Shown: positions 1 to 11,465 of the stretch, in pieces | How positions within the stretch are numbered: position 1 is the first letter of the stretch | How the letters are laid out: each line of letters begins with the position of its first letter | NCBI GenBank assembly: GCA_024704765.1 | Contig: JAKMXF010000111.1 | Coordinates: forward strand, 310,001-374,000 | Reading direction: 5' to 3' | Origin: Oopsacas minuta | Taxonomy: Eukaryota > Porifera > Hexactinellida > Lyssacinosida > Leucopsacidae | DNA: 64,000 nucleotides | Notes under the pieces: generated by a model | The model's input: only the letters and a program-made list of their open reading frames with translations | Database searches by the model: none | Told to the model about the DNA's origin: nothing | Made by a program: the position numbers and the translations under genes

Positions 1-154
1 TCTCCTCCAGTATTTCATTTTTCTATAAAAAATATTTAGTCAACAATAATTACTGTAAACAAAATAAACTTATATGGACTGGATGATCATATTAAATTGT
101 AAATATCTTTATTATGGATTGGAAATCCGAGCGGAGAGACGAAAAATATAACCT

Positions 155-311
155 GTGCCGACAGTTTAATCTATTAATTAAATTTGTTTAAAAGGTGGCA
201 CTATTAATTGGAGGTACTATGTGTGTTGAGATTAAAACTAACTTTCATAGTGCCGCCAGTCAATAGTGTCACTTTGTAACAAATGTAATTAATAGACTAA
301 GCTATGGGCAC
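155..311. repeat. Imperfect foldback (MITE-like hairpin)
   Basis: The left arm (155-220) and right arm (247-311) are imperfect reverse complements; both run from GTGCC through CTATTAATTA to GCACTAT. The whole stretch could fold into one hairpin. No coding sequence is seen inside and no clear target-site duplication was found. Confidence 0.6.
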
Positions 312-1220
312 AGTTTGTAATTTTTTAAAAACAAAATCTTTAAAATGTGTCCCAAAGTGGCACTTTAAGTGGCTAAAAATAGAAATGATCAATGCAACAG
401 CGATTATGAAGTCAGAACGTGTGGTATATTGGGTGTATCTGTGATTCAAATTTCAAACTTCTATCATGTATATTGGCTGTGCAGTGGTTAATAATGTTAT
501 TTTCGAAAATCAAAAGAGGTGACAATGACGCCATAATTTCGTCATTGGTGTGAATTTTCGTCCAAGACTCGATCTTGTCCGAGGCTGACCCAAAAATACC
601 CCTGTATGCCAAAATCAGCCCTCGGGGTCCTCCAGTTTCTTCAATCAATTCTGGACATACAAATATATAATACAGATTAATTACGTTTTGAGATTATCGA
701 CAACAAATAGGTAACGGCAAGAACAATCATTTTAATTAGTCAACTAATATCTCTGTTCAGCCACAAGCAGGAATTTGCGATAGTGGGATTATTCCAACTT
801 GCCGCAACTAATTTGGAATATTTGTACTGTACCGACTTTACTAAAGCATAGTGGGACAGTTCTAAAATGGTTGACTTTCTTAGTAAGTAGATATAATTAT
901 ATATGTTTTCGCATTTTTAGTTTCTCATATGAAATTTATTGTTGATTTATGAATATTAAGTAAACGAATTTGCCAAATTTCAAAATATATATACAGGTTT
1001 GCTCTAAACAGCCACACAGGGGTAACAAAATACGCTGAACCAGCATTTCATTGACCAATCAATGGTAAGAGTTTATAGGTGTCAAAATACGTGTCCTAAA
1101 TAATCTGTATATCAAATTTTGTATTAATCGTACTATATTTAATATATTAAAGTAGAACACAAATTTCTTGAAATAATTTCAGGACTATCTTCTATAGAAA
1201 GCCCCATATACCTTTGACTG
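312..1220. other. Gene-free stretch
   Basis: AT-rich sequence with no recognisable gene. A 78-codon open frame on the minus strand (412-648) has fairly normal codon content but no family resemblance I can name, and no matching splice context was found. The segment near 970-1010 resembles the flank of the satellite at 14.69 kb, so it is probably dispersed repeat. Confidence 0.4.
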
Positions 1221-2633
1221 CTAGTTAAGAATTGGATTCATCAACCTCTTTGCTATTCGAAATTGTACCCCGAGTTCCTCCAGTCCATCTAGTATAGGGT
1301 TATAGAGGTCTGGGATAATGGGACGATTGACACCTACAATGTCACGAGGGAGTTTCTTTTCGAGCAACAACTTCACCGCGACAGCAACAGGTAATCCCGT
1401 TAACTTGGCGGCTGCAGAGTCATCTTCCTTGCCTAAGAACTGACCATGAATTTCTAGGGTTGATCGCCACTCCTCCCATGAACCATCTTTTCTCTCAATT
1501 TGCATAATTTGTCTGTTTACGGCACTGTCAGGCTCTCCAGCTCTGATCGTTATCTTCTGCAAAGCATGAGCAATCACTTCTAATGCACATTTGGGACCTT
1601 CTGGTATTTTCAGCACGTTTGAGAACAAACCTATAAAATCCATCATGTCTAATATCTCCTCAGCATTCACATCATCACACCTCTCCAATGCTATGCGCAC
1701 ATCGTTCTTAATTTGCTCTGTTAGGTTATCACTAACAATAGTTGTAGGTTTAACTACCACACACTCGTTAACTTGCTTCAAGAATTGTAGAAAGGATATC
1801 CCGCCCAGTCTTGGCATATGTTTCACACTCGTCAATCCGAGTTGCTGAAGTGCACGAATGAAACGCATCGCTTTCGGGTAGTCGTGTACTCCTCTTTCTG
1901 CCTGCATTACATCGTTCAATCCGTATAACTTGGTATACATTGTAGCATCTCGATTATAAAACCATACAACGTTACCAAGACTCGGGTAAGTGTCAGTGCC
2001 CAGATTTCGAGGGATATATAGTTCATTCCAAGGGACATCTACAATCAAACCTTTTCTGAGATAGCATGCTGGGTTCCACGAATGCATGAGCCAGTCATGT
2101 GGAGACCATGTGAGCTTTGCTTCAAGCGGATTATCTAATCCTTCTACGGTAGCAAGAGATCCTGATAAGGAAGTATAGCCTCTGATTTTTCCACCAGTTG
2201 TATGTATCATATTAGCAAGCCGTATAGTATCCACATGATCTAGACCTGGACTCTGTCCACACTCGTTGAGCAACAGTACTCCAGCTTTCTTGGCTGGCTG
2301 ATCTAAGGTTCTAACGGCATCTGATGCGACTGAAGGTGTAACAGCGGACACTCCCTGAGCCACGCAATGCTGAAGCACAAGGAAATGGCTGGATGCTGGT
2401 AGCATGGAGGCCACAGCGTCACACTTGGCAACGATTGATCTGACCAAATTATTGTCAGTATTAACATCGCAAGCAACAACCTCTATCAGTTCTGGGTGTT
2501 TAAGCAGCTTAACTACTTGCTGAATCCTAGAGGGAGTTCTCGTAGCTATGATTTGTTGCACGCCTAGTCGATTGAAATATCGAATGAATGGAGGAGTGAC
2601 TAATCCGCAGCCAAAAACTGCAATCTTTGACAT
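1221..2633 (-). CDS. Saccharopine dehydrogenase-like oxidoreductase, stand-alone
   Basis: Predicted 470-residue protein of the LYS9 / AASS C-terminal family. In that family the enzyme oxidatively cleaves saccharopine, in lysine metabolism, using NAD(P). The N-terminus (KIAVFGCGLVTPPFIRYF) is a Rossmann start with the GxGxxxxP pattern. Around residues 150-190 the family's NPL-x-x-K-x-x-W-S-P signature is present (NPLEAKLTWSPHDW), but the usual GGLPAPE is replaced by GSLATVE. The C-terminus holds the family's T-G-x-P-V/A-A-x-A-x-K segment and ends in an IxDLYxPIL-like motif. Length matches fungal LYS9 rather than the roughly 925-residue animal AASS fusion, and no lysine-ketoglutarate reductase half is seen beside it. 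It is a single exon starting at the first ATG. The substrate could differ from saccharopine given the altered motif. Confidence 0.8.
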   Translation of the reverse strand: MSKIAVFGCGLVTPPFIRYFNRLGVQQIIATRTPSRIQQVVKLLKHPELIEVVACDVNTDNNLVRSIVAKCDAVASMLPASSHFLVLQHCVAQGVSAVTPSVASDAVRTLDQPAKKAGVLLLNECGQSPGLDHVDTIRLANMIHTTGGKIRGYTSLSGSLATVEGLDNPLEAKLTWSPHDWLMHSWNPACYLRKGLIVDVPWNELYIPRNLGTDTYPSLGNVVWFYNRDATMYTKLYGLNDVMQAERGVHDYPKAMRFIRALQQLGLTSVKHMPRLGGISFLQFLKQVNECVVVKPTTIVSDNLTEQIKNDVRIALERCDDVNAEEILDMMDFIGLFSNVLKIPEGPKCALEVIAHALQKITIRAGEPDSAVNRQIMQIERKDGSWEEWRSTLEIHGQFLGKEDDSAAAKLTGLPVAVAVKLLLEKKLPRDIVGVNRPIIPDLYNPILDGLEELGVQFRIAKRLMNPILN

Positions 2634-2686
2634 GGCAGGGCAAGGCTACTAGAGTATGTCAAAATATTTTAATGTTTGTGTATATA

Positions 2687-2934
2687 CACCCCCTGGCCAA
2701 AAGTATTGGAACACCATACCATTAGTAACATGTGGCATATGGCACAATGTGATAATATGCGTATTGAATAGTCTGTGGATATATCAGAAAAGGCGATTGT
2801 AATGATAAAATTAATGATAGAAATAAATTCACAAATGTTTGAAATTATCTTCAGCTTATGCAACTAAAGTAAATACATATTTGTACCATGTGTCAATTGT
2901 TGCAGAGTGTTCCAATACTTTTGGCCAGGGAGTG
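2687..2934. mobile_element. Tc1-like MITE
   Basis: A 248-bp element with inverted ends of about 27 bp (starting CACCCCCTGGCCAAAAGTA and ending with the matching reverse complement GGCCAGGGAGTG). It is flanked by TA on both sides (2685-2686, 2935-2936), as expected for Tc1/mariner insertion. No transposase is inside; the 64-codon open frame on the minus strand is just element sequence. Confidence 0.85.
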
Positions 2935-2936
2935 TA

Positions 2937-3515
2937 TTTACTTGGTCGTGAACTACGTTATAATAACCTATTCACTGGAGTGAAATGATTTGTTAGATGG
3001 TATTCATCCAAATAGTGAACTTAGAAATTCTTCTTGTGCCATTTGAAGGATCATGGATCTCGTTGAAGTCCATTGATTTAACAATAAATTGGTATACGCA
3101 GATAAAAGATCACCAAAATACACAGTCCAAGAAGTAAAGGAAGGTACATTGGTTTAATAAAGTGTTTCTAAAAGTGGGCCGTAGAGCCCCCTTGGGGGCG
3201 GTGAAGTGGTGTAGGGGGCGGCCACGCAGCAAGGGGGCGCTGTGGGTTATAGAAAGCGAAACAGAGATACGACCTCACGTCAAAAAAGTGGTATCATATT
3301 CCTCATTATTCATTAACAATAGGGCTAGCAAATACTTCAATGATCGAAGCCATTTATAGTGGTAAGAATGAAGAATTCTTTTGTTACAATGTCTATGGCT
3401 TTCCTAATCGAAATATCATGATCACTTTTCTTCAAACAAATGTAAACTTCGTAATTGAAGAGAGGAAAATAAATAAAATGAAATATAGAAATACACAAAT
3501 AAATAGAGTGTTATA
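2937..3515. other. Gene-free stretch with a G-rich patch
   Basis: No gene recognised. A G-rich patch at about 3163-3245 (repeated GGGGGCG) differs sharply from its AT-rich surroundings and resembles hAT-type repeat ends elsewhere in the window; no paired end was found. Confidence 0.35.
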
Positions 3516-4387
3516 TCAAAATATCTGTAGACAGTTTACAGTATAGTTACATACTACTATAACTCTATCATGATTGTCTACTGTTAGTGCTGTTGGATGC
3601 TCAGAGACTGGAATATGGTGAATTGATTGGAATTCAGGATTGAAGATAGAAATAGAATTAGAAAAATAATCAGCAATTAGAATGTTGTTAGAAATGTCAA
3701 TAAAGAATGAGTATGGATTAGTGACCTGATTTCCTCGTCCTCGTGAAATTACTCTCTTCTGGAATATGTGGTATGATTGGATAGATGGATACAAGGATTA
3801 GATGCATCTAACACCTAAACATATTCTTTAGAGAGTTTAACATCGAGAGGGAATGTGAATGTACCAAATTGTGATTTGTATTGGAAATCTTGCGAGAGTA
3901 TTTGAACCTGATGGTTAAAATAATCACAAATGTGAATATCATCATTAGATTCATTGATTGCTATACCCCAAGGACAGTTGAATTCTAATTCTCCATTTCC
4001 CTGTTTACAAATTCTAGAAATATATTTACCATCAAGGGTATAATTCAATATACCGTGGTTATGAGTAATTAGAATCCTAAATCTACAAGTCACTAAGCAG
4101 TTTGGACTTGACATCTTTCCTTCACCATTACTGTCACCAAATTTGAATATATACCTAGCAGTACTGTCAAATACTTTAACACAGTTATTCAAACAATCTA
4201 ATATATAAATATCTCCAGTTTTGTCATCTAATGCGACACAACTTAGCCATATAGGTTCAACATTTCCATTATCTTTCTTACAAACACTCACTAGAGGTTG
4301 TATCTTGCTTGTGTAGTCAATTCCAGTTCTCACTCTCTGTAAATTATTCTTAACAGGTTCTGGTTCAATAGGATTAGATGTGGCCAT
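3516..4387 (-). pseudogene. NHL beta-propeller gene, copy A (broken)
   Basis: Fourth member of the tandem NHL family. The protein starts like copy B (MATSNPI...) and aligns along its whole length with copies B-D. Two lesions are visible. An in-frame TAG at about 3815-3817 replaces the Tyr codon of the KEYIY motif. About 30 bp further on, AATCATAACCAC of the paralogues reads AATCATACCAC, a one-base loss that shifts frame. After that, the last third (ISRGRGNQ to the end) is intact in the other frame. Promoter-side sequence is shared with copy B. Most likely a recent pseudogene; the one-base loss alone could be an assembly error, but the stop is a substitution. Confidence 0.8.
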
Positions 4388-5185
4388 TATTACTAAATAT
4401 TTATTGGAGCAAGAATTAATACAAATAGAAATTGTCAGTAGACATACCTATAGTGTAGCTCATGGTCATTTCGCACATGATTAGTGAATCGTATTAGCTA
4501 CATAATCTTATACAAACATTCCTGTCTCCAATCTTGAGCTATCTTTTATCCTTAGACTATGAGTATATCTACTTTGATAATACAATTAATCTTAGGACAT
4601 TTAAGATGGTGGATTGTACTTAGACATATACCACCATTAATCTAGGTATTGGCAAACTTTCGGGATCGTCTTATTTTCCGGTGCTATAACTGTGAAAGTA
4701 TAACACCTTTCTTTAATGAAACCACAAGTGATAATATACTCAAACTCAGACTTATGCCATGTAAATATATTACTTGTTTCCTAATTAATTATGATAATCC
4801 AGGTTCAATCCGGTCAGGGATGAATTCTTAAACCGTTCCATCACTAGCGGTACTGATCTACAAATATATTCTAACATATAATCCAATAATGAAAATCTGT
4901 GTAGGTAATTGATTTTGGGTTTGGAGTAATTTGAGGGATATTTTATCCTCCAAAAATGCATTCTATAATAACAAATAACTTGTATATAGCTCAGCTATAC
5001 TATAGTACAGATTTAGGTATTAGCTTTGATATCTTCGAGGAAAAGTCATTATTCGGGGTTAATGAAAGTCACATTTTAGAATGAGGGTATGCGGTTAGTA
5101 TTGCAAAAAACTGCACTATAATATAGCTCAGCTATATATAAGGAATCTCTTATAATACGTATTACTGTAACTTCGGGCTATAGCT
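4388..5185. other. Gene-free stretch
   Basis: About 100 bp next to copy A match the upstream side of copy B. The rest is AT-rich with short repeated TATAGCTCAGCTATA palindromes (near 4985 and 5123) and no recognisable gene. Confidence 0.4.
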
Positions 5186-5189
5186 TACT

Positions 5190-5972
5190 ATAAACACACT
5201 GCTAGCTAAGCAAAGAATTGCCAAAATAATTTCCTAGCAATTGATAATGGTAAACGGAACTTTCGTCTCAGGAAATTTGGTATCCTTTAGCTGTTTTAGT
5301 AATCTTTCTTTTGTTTTTAGAAAAGAAAAGAAGATGGATAATGTTGCAAAAGATCGATAGAATAGGTAGAAGGTTACAAAAAGGTGGTAGAAAGGGCGGA
5401 ATGTATAAGATAGGACGGGACCATCACGGATATTTCTTAGATTAGCTAGCAAAAGGTTATCGAAGGGTTGATCGGGGATTTTAATGCTAGACTAGATTCT
5501 AATGAATGTTTTGTTCTGATTAGCTATATAATGGTCTGGGGTGGGAGATATGTGTTTTATATAAAGGAGAAGATGATGGCTATGTTTCGAAATGTCATTA
5601 ATGTTGCTAAAGTCGACTGTAAGGTGTGGGATACTTGGGAAAATGGGATCAGGAATTTTTTTTCGAATTTTTAGCGGAATAAGTAGTGTCTCTTTGTTTT
5701 ATAGAAAAAGAAAAAGAAGATAGGTAATGTTGCAAAGATCGATATAATTGGTAAAAGCGTATGAAAATTCCAGAGACTATGTCATTGTGGTTAGAATAAC
5801 CTGAAAAGCAAGTACAAAATTTTTGTAGATATCTCCGCCATATGTAGAAGCCTATATTTAAAAGAATTTGTAATGATAACTGCAATTCTTCATTATCAAA
5901 GAGAATATAATTAATGGTGGCCAGGATAGTATTTTGGCGATTCTTTGCTTAGCTAGCCGTATATATAGTAGG
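5190..5972. mobile_element. Candidate terminal-inverted-repeat element
   Basis: GCTAGCTAAGCAAAGAATTG at 5201 recurs as its reverse complement ending at 5957, and the match continues into CCAAAAT with one mismatch. Weaker similarity extends outward toward 5188 and 5970. Inside, two related segments (about 5305-5370 and 5690-5755) form a direct repeat. No transposase is seen and the target duplication is unclear. Confidence 0.5.
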
Positions 5973-5974
5973 CC

Positions 5975-6232
5975 ATGGGCGGGCCTTCCCCTATAGTTAC
6001 CCTACCCTGCCCTACATCTAGGCAACCATGGGGGTGCACGTGCCACTTGTGCCCTATGCAAGGCACGTGCATGGGTTCACTCCTGGATCCTGGAAACGAA
6101 ACTGATCTTACCCTGATAGGAGCCAGTGTGAAGCTAGGAGGTTGGAAAATATTTCACAAATTGTTCGAAAGTTGCATTAGTTTATTGAATGGCAACCTCT
6201 CCAAGGGTCTAACACGTAATGGAATAAACTAC
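5975..6232. repeat. GC-rich patch with palindrome
   Basis: Locally GC-rich sequence with an inverted pair (GTGCACGTGCC at about 6034, GGCACGTGCATGG at about 6061). An open frame runs through it on the plus strand but has no family resemblance; I read it as repeat DNA. Confidence 0.4.
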
Positions 6233-6398
6233 CCACCTTTATCTAGAATTAAGACAATAAATATTTAGAAATATCTTTAATAGAATAAAATAGAATAATA
6301 TTAACAGAAATATATAAAATCAGAATATCATCAAGTTATATAATTACTGATATACATATAGTACTGTGATACTACTGTATTCTCTTGTACATATTCTG
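6233..6398. repeat. NHL-cluster repeat block, copy 1
   Basis: About 165 bp (CACCTTTATCTAGAATTAAG through TGTACATATTCTGTT) that recurs nearly unchanged at 9225-9390 and, slightly shorter, at 12611-12770. It lies 3' of NHL copy B and marks the boundary of the tandem duplication unit. Confidence 0.85.
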
Positions 6399-6746
6399 TT
6401 ATGATAAGGTTTGTATCAGATAATTTTCGGTCAAATATCGGTTTTGCCGAAACTTATCTGATAAAAAACTTGTGTTAAAATCTCCAATACGATACGAAAT
6501 TGTGGAAATTTCCTGATATTGGATACGTTAAATATTCCTTCGATATTACGAAAGTAGGATATAGAAAATATTTGAGAATTCTTGGTAAACAAGTAAAAGA
6601 ATAAACAATACATAAGCTACAAAACAGGAAATAGTAAACTAATCAAGAATAACTATAATGTAAAGATATACGTGAAGACGTTATGATAAGAAAGGGAATA
6701 AAATAAAAAGAAATATGGAAAGAAACCAAATAGAAAGAGTTGTAAA

Positions 6747-7619
6747 TCAAAATATCAGTAGACAGTTCACATTATGATAACACACTACTATAATTCTATC
6801 ATGAGTGTCTACTGTTATTGCTGTTGGTTGCTTAGAGACTGGAATATTATGAATTGATTGGAATTCAGGATTGAAGATAGAAATAGAATTAGAAGAATAA
6901 TCAGCAATTAAAATATTGTTAGAAATGTCAATAGAGAAAGATAAGGGATTAATGACTTGATTTCCTTGTCCTCGTGAAATTACACTCTTCAGGAGTATGT
7001 GGTTATGATTGAATAGATGGATACAAGGATTAGAGTTATTTAACAGATAAATGTATTCTTTAGAGAGTTTAACATCACGAGGGTATTTAAATGAACCTAA
7101 TTGTGATTTGAATTGGAAATCTTGTGAGAGTATTTGAACTCGATTGTTAGAACAATCACAAATGTAAATATCATTATTAGATTCATTGATTGCTATACCC
7201 CAAGGATAACTGAATTCTAACTCTCCGTTTCCATGCATACCAATTCTAGAAATATATTCACCATCAAGACTATAATTAAGTATACCGTGGTTCTGAGTAA
7301 TTATAATCCTACTCCTACAAATAGCTAAACTTTTCGGATAGGACATCATTCCTTCACCTCGTCTGTGACCAAATTTGAACATATACTTAGCTGTACTGTC
7401 AAATACTTTAACACAGTTATCAAACCAATCTAATATATAAATATCTCCAGTTCTGTCATCTATTGTAACACCTTGTGGCCTTTTGGGTTCAATATTTCCA
7501 ATTTCTCTCTGACTAATACTCACTAGAGGTTGCATCTTGCTCGAGTAATCAATTCCAGTTCTCACTCTCTCAAAATTATCCTCAACAGGTTCTAGTCCAA
7601 TAGGATTAGATGTGGCCAT
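6747..7619 (-). CDS. NHL beta-propeller protein, copy B
   Basis: Single-exon gene for 290 residues. About six NHL-type blades fill nearly the whole protein, with recurring G-x-x-x-D/N-x-x-x-x-x-I-Y-I-x-D and V-x-V/I-F/L cores (VTIDDRTGDIYILD, IAINESNNDIYICD, FSIDISNNILIADY). Such blades make a protein- or RNA-binding propeller in TRIM-NHL proteins (family knowledge). No RING, B-box, coiled coil, signal peptide or membrane segment precedes it, so it would be a cytosolic free propeller. The start ATG gives the same MATSNPI beginning as broken copy A. Closest to copy A, then C and D. Function unknown; binding partner unpredictable. Confidence 0.8.
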   Translation of the reverse strand: MATSNPIGLEPVEDNFERVRTGIDYSSKMQPLVSISQREIGNIEPKRPQGVTIDDRTGDIYILDWFDNCVKVFDSTAKYMFKFGHRRGEGMMSYPKSLAICRSRIIITQNHGILNYSLDGEYISRIGMHGNGELEFSYPWGIAINESNNDIYICDCSNNRVQILSQDFQFKSQLGSFKYPRDVKLSKEYIYLLNNSNPCIHLFNHNHILLKSVISRGQGNQVINPLSFSIDISNNILIADYSSNSISIFNPEFQSIHNIPVSKQPTAITVDTHDRIIVVCYHNVNCLLIF

Positions 7620-7877
7620 TATTGCTAAATATTTATAGGTGTATGAATTAATACAAATAGTCAGTAGACATACATGTAGCTCATGGACATATACGACAAA
7701 ATTACTAGTGATAATAGTCGATGAAAATGGTATAACAGTTAAGTATAAAGTACGTATATTTCACAGATTCTTGTAACTGGTTAAACATTACTCATTTTGG
7801 TTTTGTCATAATGCACAGTGAACTTGTTACATGGGGTGCTAGCAGGGTGACCAGATGTCATTCTTTGGGAAGGTCAG

Positions 7878-7985
7878 TGCATTATAACCTCGCTAATCCG
7901 AACAGCACAGTCCTAATTGCAAAATATATCGTTATGATTAGCGAAATGAAATAAAACAATACTATAGACTCTAGGAGTACATTGC
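7878..7985. repeat. Dispersed repeat, copy 1
   Basis: Starts near CCTCGCTAATCCGAACAGCAC and ends near CAATACTATAGACTC. A diverged copy lies at about 57222-57320. The CTCGCTAATCCGAAC end resembles the TIRs of pogo/Tigger-like elements. Confidence 0.6.
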
Positions 7986-8139
7986 TTTGGAAATTGTCAA
8001 TTGAAAGGCCTTGGAAGTATGTAATATAGCACAATTAGGGTTGTTGATGATTCTTCAACTTCTAAGACCAGTTATCGTCTCTCTCGTAACTCAATACCTC
8101 GGTAATGGCAGGGTATATGACTCTAGTGATTGCAAGGTT

Positions 8140-9390
8140 TTAATTCAAAATATGACATCATAGGAAAATTCACTTATCGAAAATTCAATATTTTGAATTT
8201 CTCTAATTTCGTATTTAATTCGAATAAATATTCAGCAAATATGTTTATAAATCAATACGTCATCACGTCTTCATATGTTACTCCGATTATTTCATGAATG
8301 GATTTTTAGAAATATATTTTTAATGTACAAGTTATAAATTGTGAAATCTTTGCTGTAATAAGCTATCTTTGAACTTAGATTATCTTAATTGTAAAGCAAA
8401 TGAACAAATCAATTATCCTAAAATCAACTAGGATATTACGTGTCTTTGTTACACAAAAAATGAAAACACTAAAGTGGTATAAATGAACTAGTCATCGCAT
8501 AATTGCGCCTAAACTAGATGAAGATGACTGTTTGAACTTTTACATTAGTCTAAGTTGATTCCTTAGATGTCCTTACCCTGAAAAGGTTCAATTCAAAACA
8601 TTGAAGGAAAAATCTTTCTTTTATGAAACATATAAAATTTAACTCTTATCTTATTCTATGCATAATTTGGCAGCATTGTTCTGATTCAGTACCCGAATAT
8701 GATATATTTTGGATAGCCTGTGTCTAATTTAAGATTCCGGGAAATATTCACAGGTATTTGAGAACTGGGTTCACCACTAAGCAGGGGATTCATGTCTGCA
8801 ATAAAATTGGATACAATTAAGTATTTTGGAAAAAGAATTTATGGAATTGGGGCAAAACAGTTGTGTATTCTAGCTTAAGAACAACCTAAGCTATAATTTG
8901 ATGCGATGAAATACCGACAAGAACAAGCGTTACTGCTATTCAAAGGTTCCCACAGATTAAAGATGGAGGTCCCAAATGCTTGAATATATTCATGTTTGTT
9001 TGTTTATCTGTCTGTTCATTATCGAAAGAAAGGAGTATTGATATGCTATTATTAGATTGAATTAGCATTAACCAGATGTTACATAACGATAACTCAGCAC
9101 AGTGCCCAAACTGGGGTTCACAGAATCCTAAAACTAAATTTGCTGACTTGTAGTCTTTCGGAGGGATTAGTTCATGACATAACCGTCTCTCCGGGGGTGT
9201 TACATAATGAAAGAAACTACTCACCTTTATCTAGAATTAAGACAATAAATATTTAGAGATATCTTTAGTAGAATAAAATAGAATAATATTAACAGAAATA
9301 TATAAAATCAGAATAACATCAAGTTATATAATTACTGATATACATATAGTAATGTGATACTACTGTATTCTCTTGTACATATTCTGTTCC
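8140..9390. repeat. Segmental duplication block (left copy)
   Basis: Several ordered matches link this block to 11710-12770: TTCAAAATATGACATCATAG (8148 and 11716), a segment with TGTACAAGTTA near 8320 and 12170, ACCACTAAGCAGG (8773 and 12247), and the shared terminal repeat at 9225. Spacing differs by indels. The block sits 3' of NHL copy C as its partner sits 3' of copy D, so gene plus 3' flank were duplicated together. The open frame at 8940-9224 is not conserved and not counted as a gene. Confidence 0.8.
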
Positions 9391-10468
9391 ATAATTCTGC
9401 TATGAATTATTACAGGTGTTTGCAGTTATAGATAACTAAACGAATGATCGATCCAACCCTCCAACTCACTGAACGAAACAGATTATTGGAGTTCAGGCGA
9501 ATATGTGAATGTAAACGAACTAAATAGATGTCAGGCTAAAGATCAAAGGAATTGCACTGTTTCAGTTCGTTCGTGAACCTTTCATCCACTGATGATAGGT
9601 TAATGCACGAGAATATCCGGACGCAGCGATATGCTATGCGTACGAGGTATTACTTCAGAGTAACTTGTCAATAATAGAGTTAATCATTTTACGTTGAAAT
9701 ACACAAATTATAATGAATAGTACAATGAACTTTAGATCGAATTAAAGGACTTTCTCAACAAATATGACTTGTAAAATGGAGAAATTCAGAATATAACATA
9801 TTTAGTCAATCCTCTAATGTATTTCTGAATTGATTAAGTAATGAATCTATAGTTATGTTATAAGAGGGTCTAGACTCTAGGGTGTGAATAATATAAACAT
9901 TATTAAATCACATCAATAACTAGTTGCTCACATTCTATTCATTACAAATACACAAAGTATTAAATCGGTTGGAAGTATTAAGTATTACATTAATGTACCA
10001 CATATGTATTTGGAGTACATTAAGTAAACTAGGAAATTGGAAAATTACTATATCTTCCAAGTGCACATAATTTTTCAAAGAAACTGGGGGGCGAGCCCTC
10101 CCGCCCCTTCGAAAACTGACGCCCTAGCATAGCACAGTTCCACTTGGAAAATCCACCAACCTGAATATTTTTGTGGCTGGAAAAGCCACGAAAATATTGA
10201 GAATTTTTTGAAAATTCCGTTCCTACGGTGGATAAATATTCAGAAAAGGCGAATAGATATCTATCGTGTCATATCAGGGATTTTGAAGCTACATCGATTC
10301 TTTCCGAAGCTTGATAGGCAAAAGAATAATTAATGGACTCCAAATGGAAATAATACATGAGAGAGGAGAAAAAGTAAATAAATAACACAATTCCCTAAAG
10401 GAAGAGTTAATGAAAGCGAAAGTATAGAAAATATAATATAGAAACACACACATAAATAGAGTTGTATA
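9391..10468. other. Gene-free stretch 3' of NHL copy C
   Basis: Not shared with the other NHL units. It holds a short GC-rich patch at about 10086-10125 and no recognisable gene. It may be an insertion that split the duplicated block from the gene. Confidence 0.4.
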
Positions 10469-11320
10469 TCAAAATATCTGTAGACAGTTCACATTATGAG
10501 TACACACTACTATAACTCTATGATGATTGTCTACTGTTACTGCTGTTGGATGCTCAGAGACTGGAATATTGTGAATTGATTGGAATTCAGGATTGAAGAT
10601 AGAAATAGAATTAGAAGAATAATCAGCAATTAGAATATTCTTAGAATTGTCAATAAAGAATGAGTATGGATCAGTGACCTGATTTCCTCGTCCTCGTGAA
10701 ATTACGCTCTTCTGGAGTATGTGGTTATGATTGAATAGATGGATACAAGGATTAGATGCATCTAACACATAAATGTATTCTTTAGAAAGTTTGACATCAC
10801 GAGGGTATTCGAATGGACCAAATTGTGATTTGAATTGGAAATCCTTTGAGAGTATTTGAACTCGACAGTTAGAACAATCACAAATGTAAATATCATCATT
10901 AGATTCATTGATTGCTATACCCTTAGGAAAGATGAATTCTAATTCTCCCTTTCCCTGTTTACCAATTCTAGAAATAAATTCTCCATCAAGATTGTACTTC
11001 AGTATACTGTGGCTATGAGTAATTAGAATCCTACTCTTATAAATAACTAAGCTGCTTGGATGGGATATCTTTCCTTCACGTCCTATGTCACCAAATTTGA
11101 ACATATACTTAGCAGTGCTGTCAAATACTTTAACACAGTAATTGTAAACATCTGCTATATAAATATTTCCAGTCATCTTGTCAACTGCAACACAAAATGG
11201 ACAGTAAAGTTCATCATTTCCTTCTTCTCTCTTACTAGCACATACTAGAGGTTGTATCTTCCTAGTGTAATCAATTCCAGTTTTCACTTTCTCTGTTTCA
11301 ATATTAATAGCTGCGGTCAT
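10469..11320 (-). CDS. NHL beta-propeller protein, copy C
   Basis: Intact single-exon gene, 283 residues, about six NHL blades and nothing else, as in copy B. Starts M-T-A-A-I-N-I-E-T-E-K; the blades run from about residue 30 to the end (VNCLQIF). Very close to copy D in both coding sequence and about 140 bp upstream (11321-11465 versus 13624-13765), so C and D are the youngest pair. Differences between C and D fall on exposed loops as well as blade cores (for example ADVYNY versus ADCYNH). Same functional caveats as copy B. Confidence 0.8.
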   Translation of the reverse strand: MTAAINIETEKVKTGIDYTRKIQPLVCASKREEGNDELYCPFCVAVDKMTGNIYIADVYNYCVKVFDSTAKYMFKFGDIGREGKISHPSSLVIYKSRILITHSHSILKYNLDGEFISRIGKQGKGELEFIFPKGIAINESNDDIYICDCSNCRVQILSKDFQFKSQFGPFEYPRDVKLSKEYIYVLDASNPCIHLFNHNHILQKSVISRGRGNQVTDPYSFFIDNSKNILIADYSSNSISIFNPEFQSIHNIPVSEHPTAVTVDNHHRVIVVCTHNVNCLQIF

Positions 11321-11465
11321 AGTTGCTAAAATAATAGAAAGAGTTAGTTTACCTGAAATGAGCTAAGATTGTAGAATACTATAGTAGCAGGAGATGTATA
11401 CACATGTGGGCGTAGATAAAGTTAGATTTCAGAATTTGTATACAGGTGGCATAATGTCTCAAAAA
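11321..11465 (-). promoter_or_regulatory. Conserved upstream block of NHL copy C
   Basis: About 145 bp immediately 5' of the start codon are nearly identical to those before copy D (13624-13765), including GAAAGAGTTAGTTTACCTGA and GTATACAGGTGGCATAATG. This is where a promoter and 5' UTR would be, but conservation may just reflect recent duplication. Confidence 0.45.

Noticed and set aside
5975-6268. 97-codon plus-strand ORF starting MGGPSPIVTLPC
   Set aside because: Crosses a palindromic GC patch and runs into the NHL-cluster repeat; no family features.
8940-9224. 94-codon minus-strand ORF
   Set aside because: Lies in the segmental duplication but is not open in the other copy.
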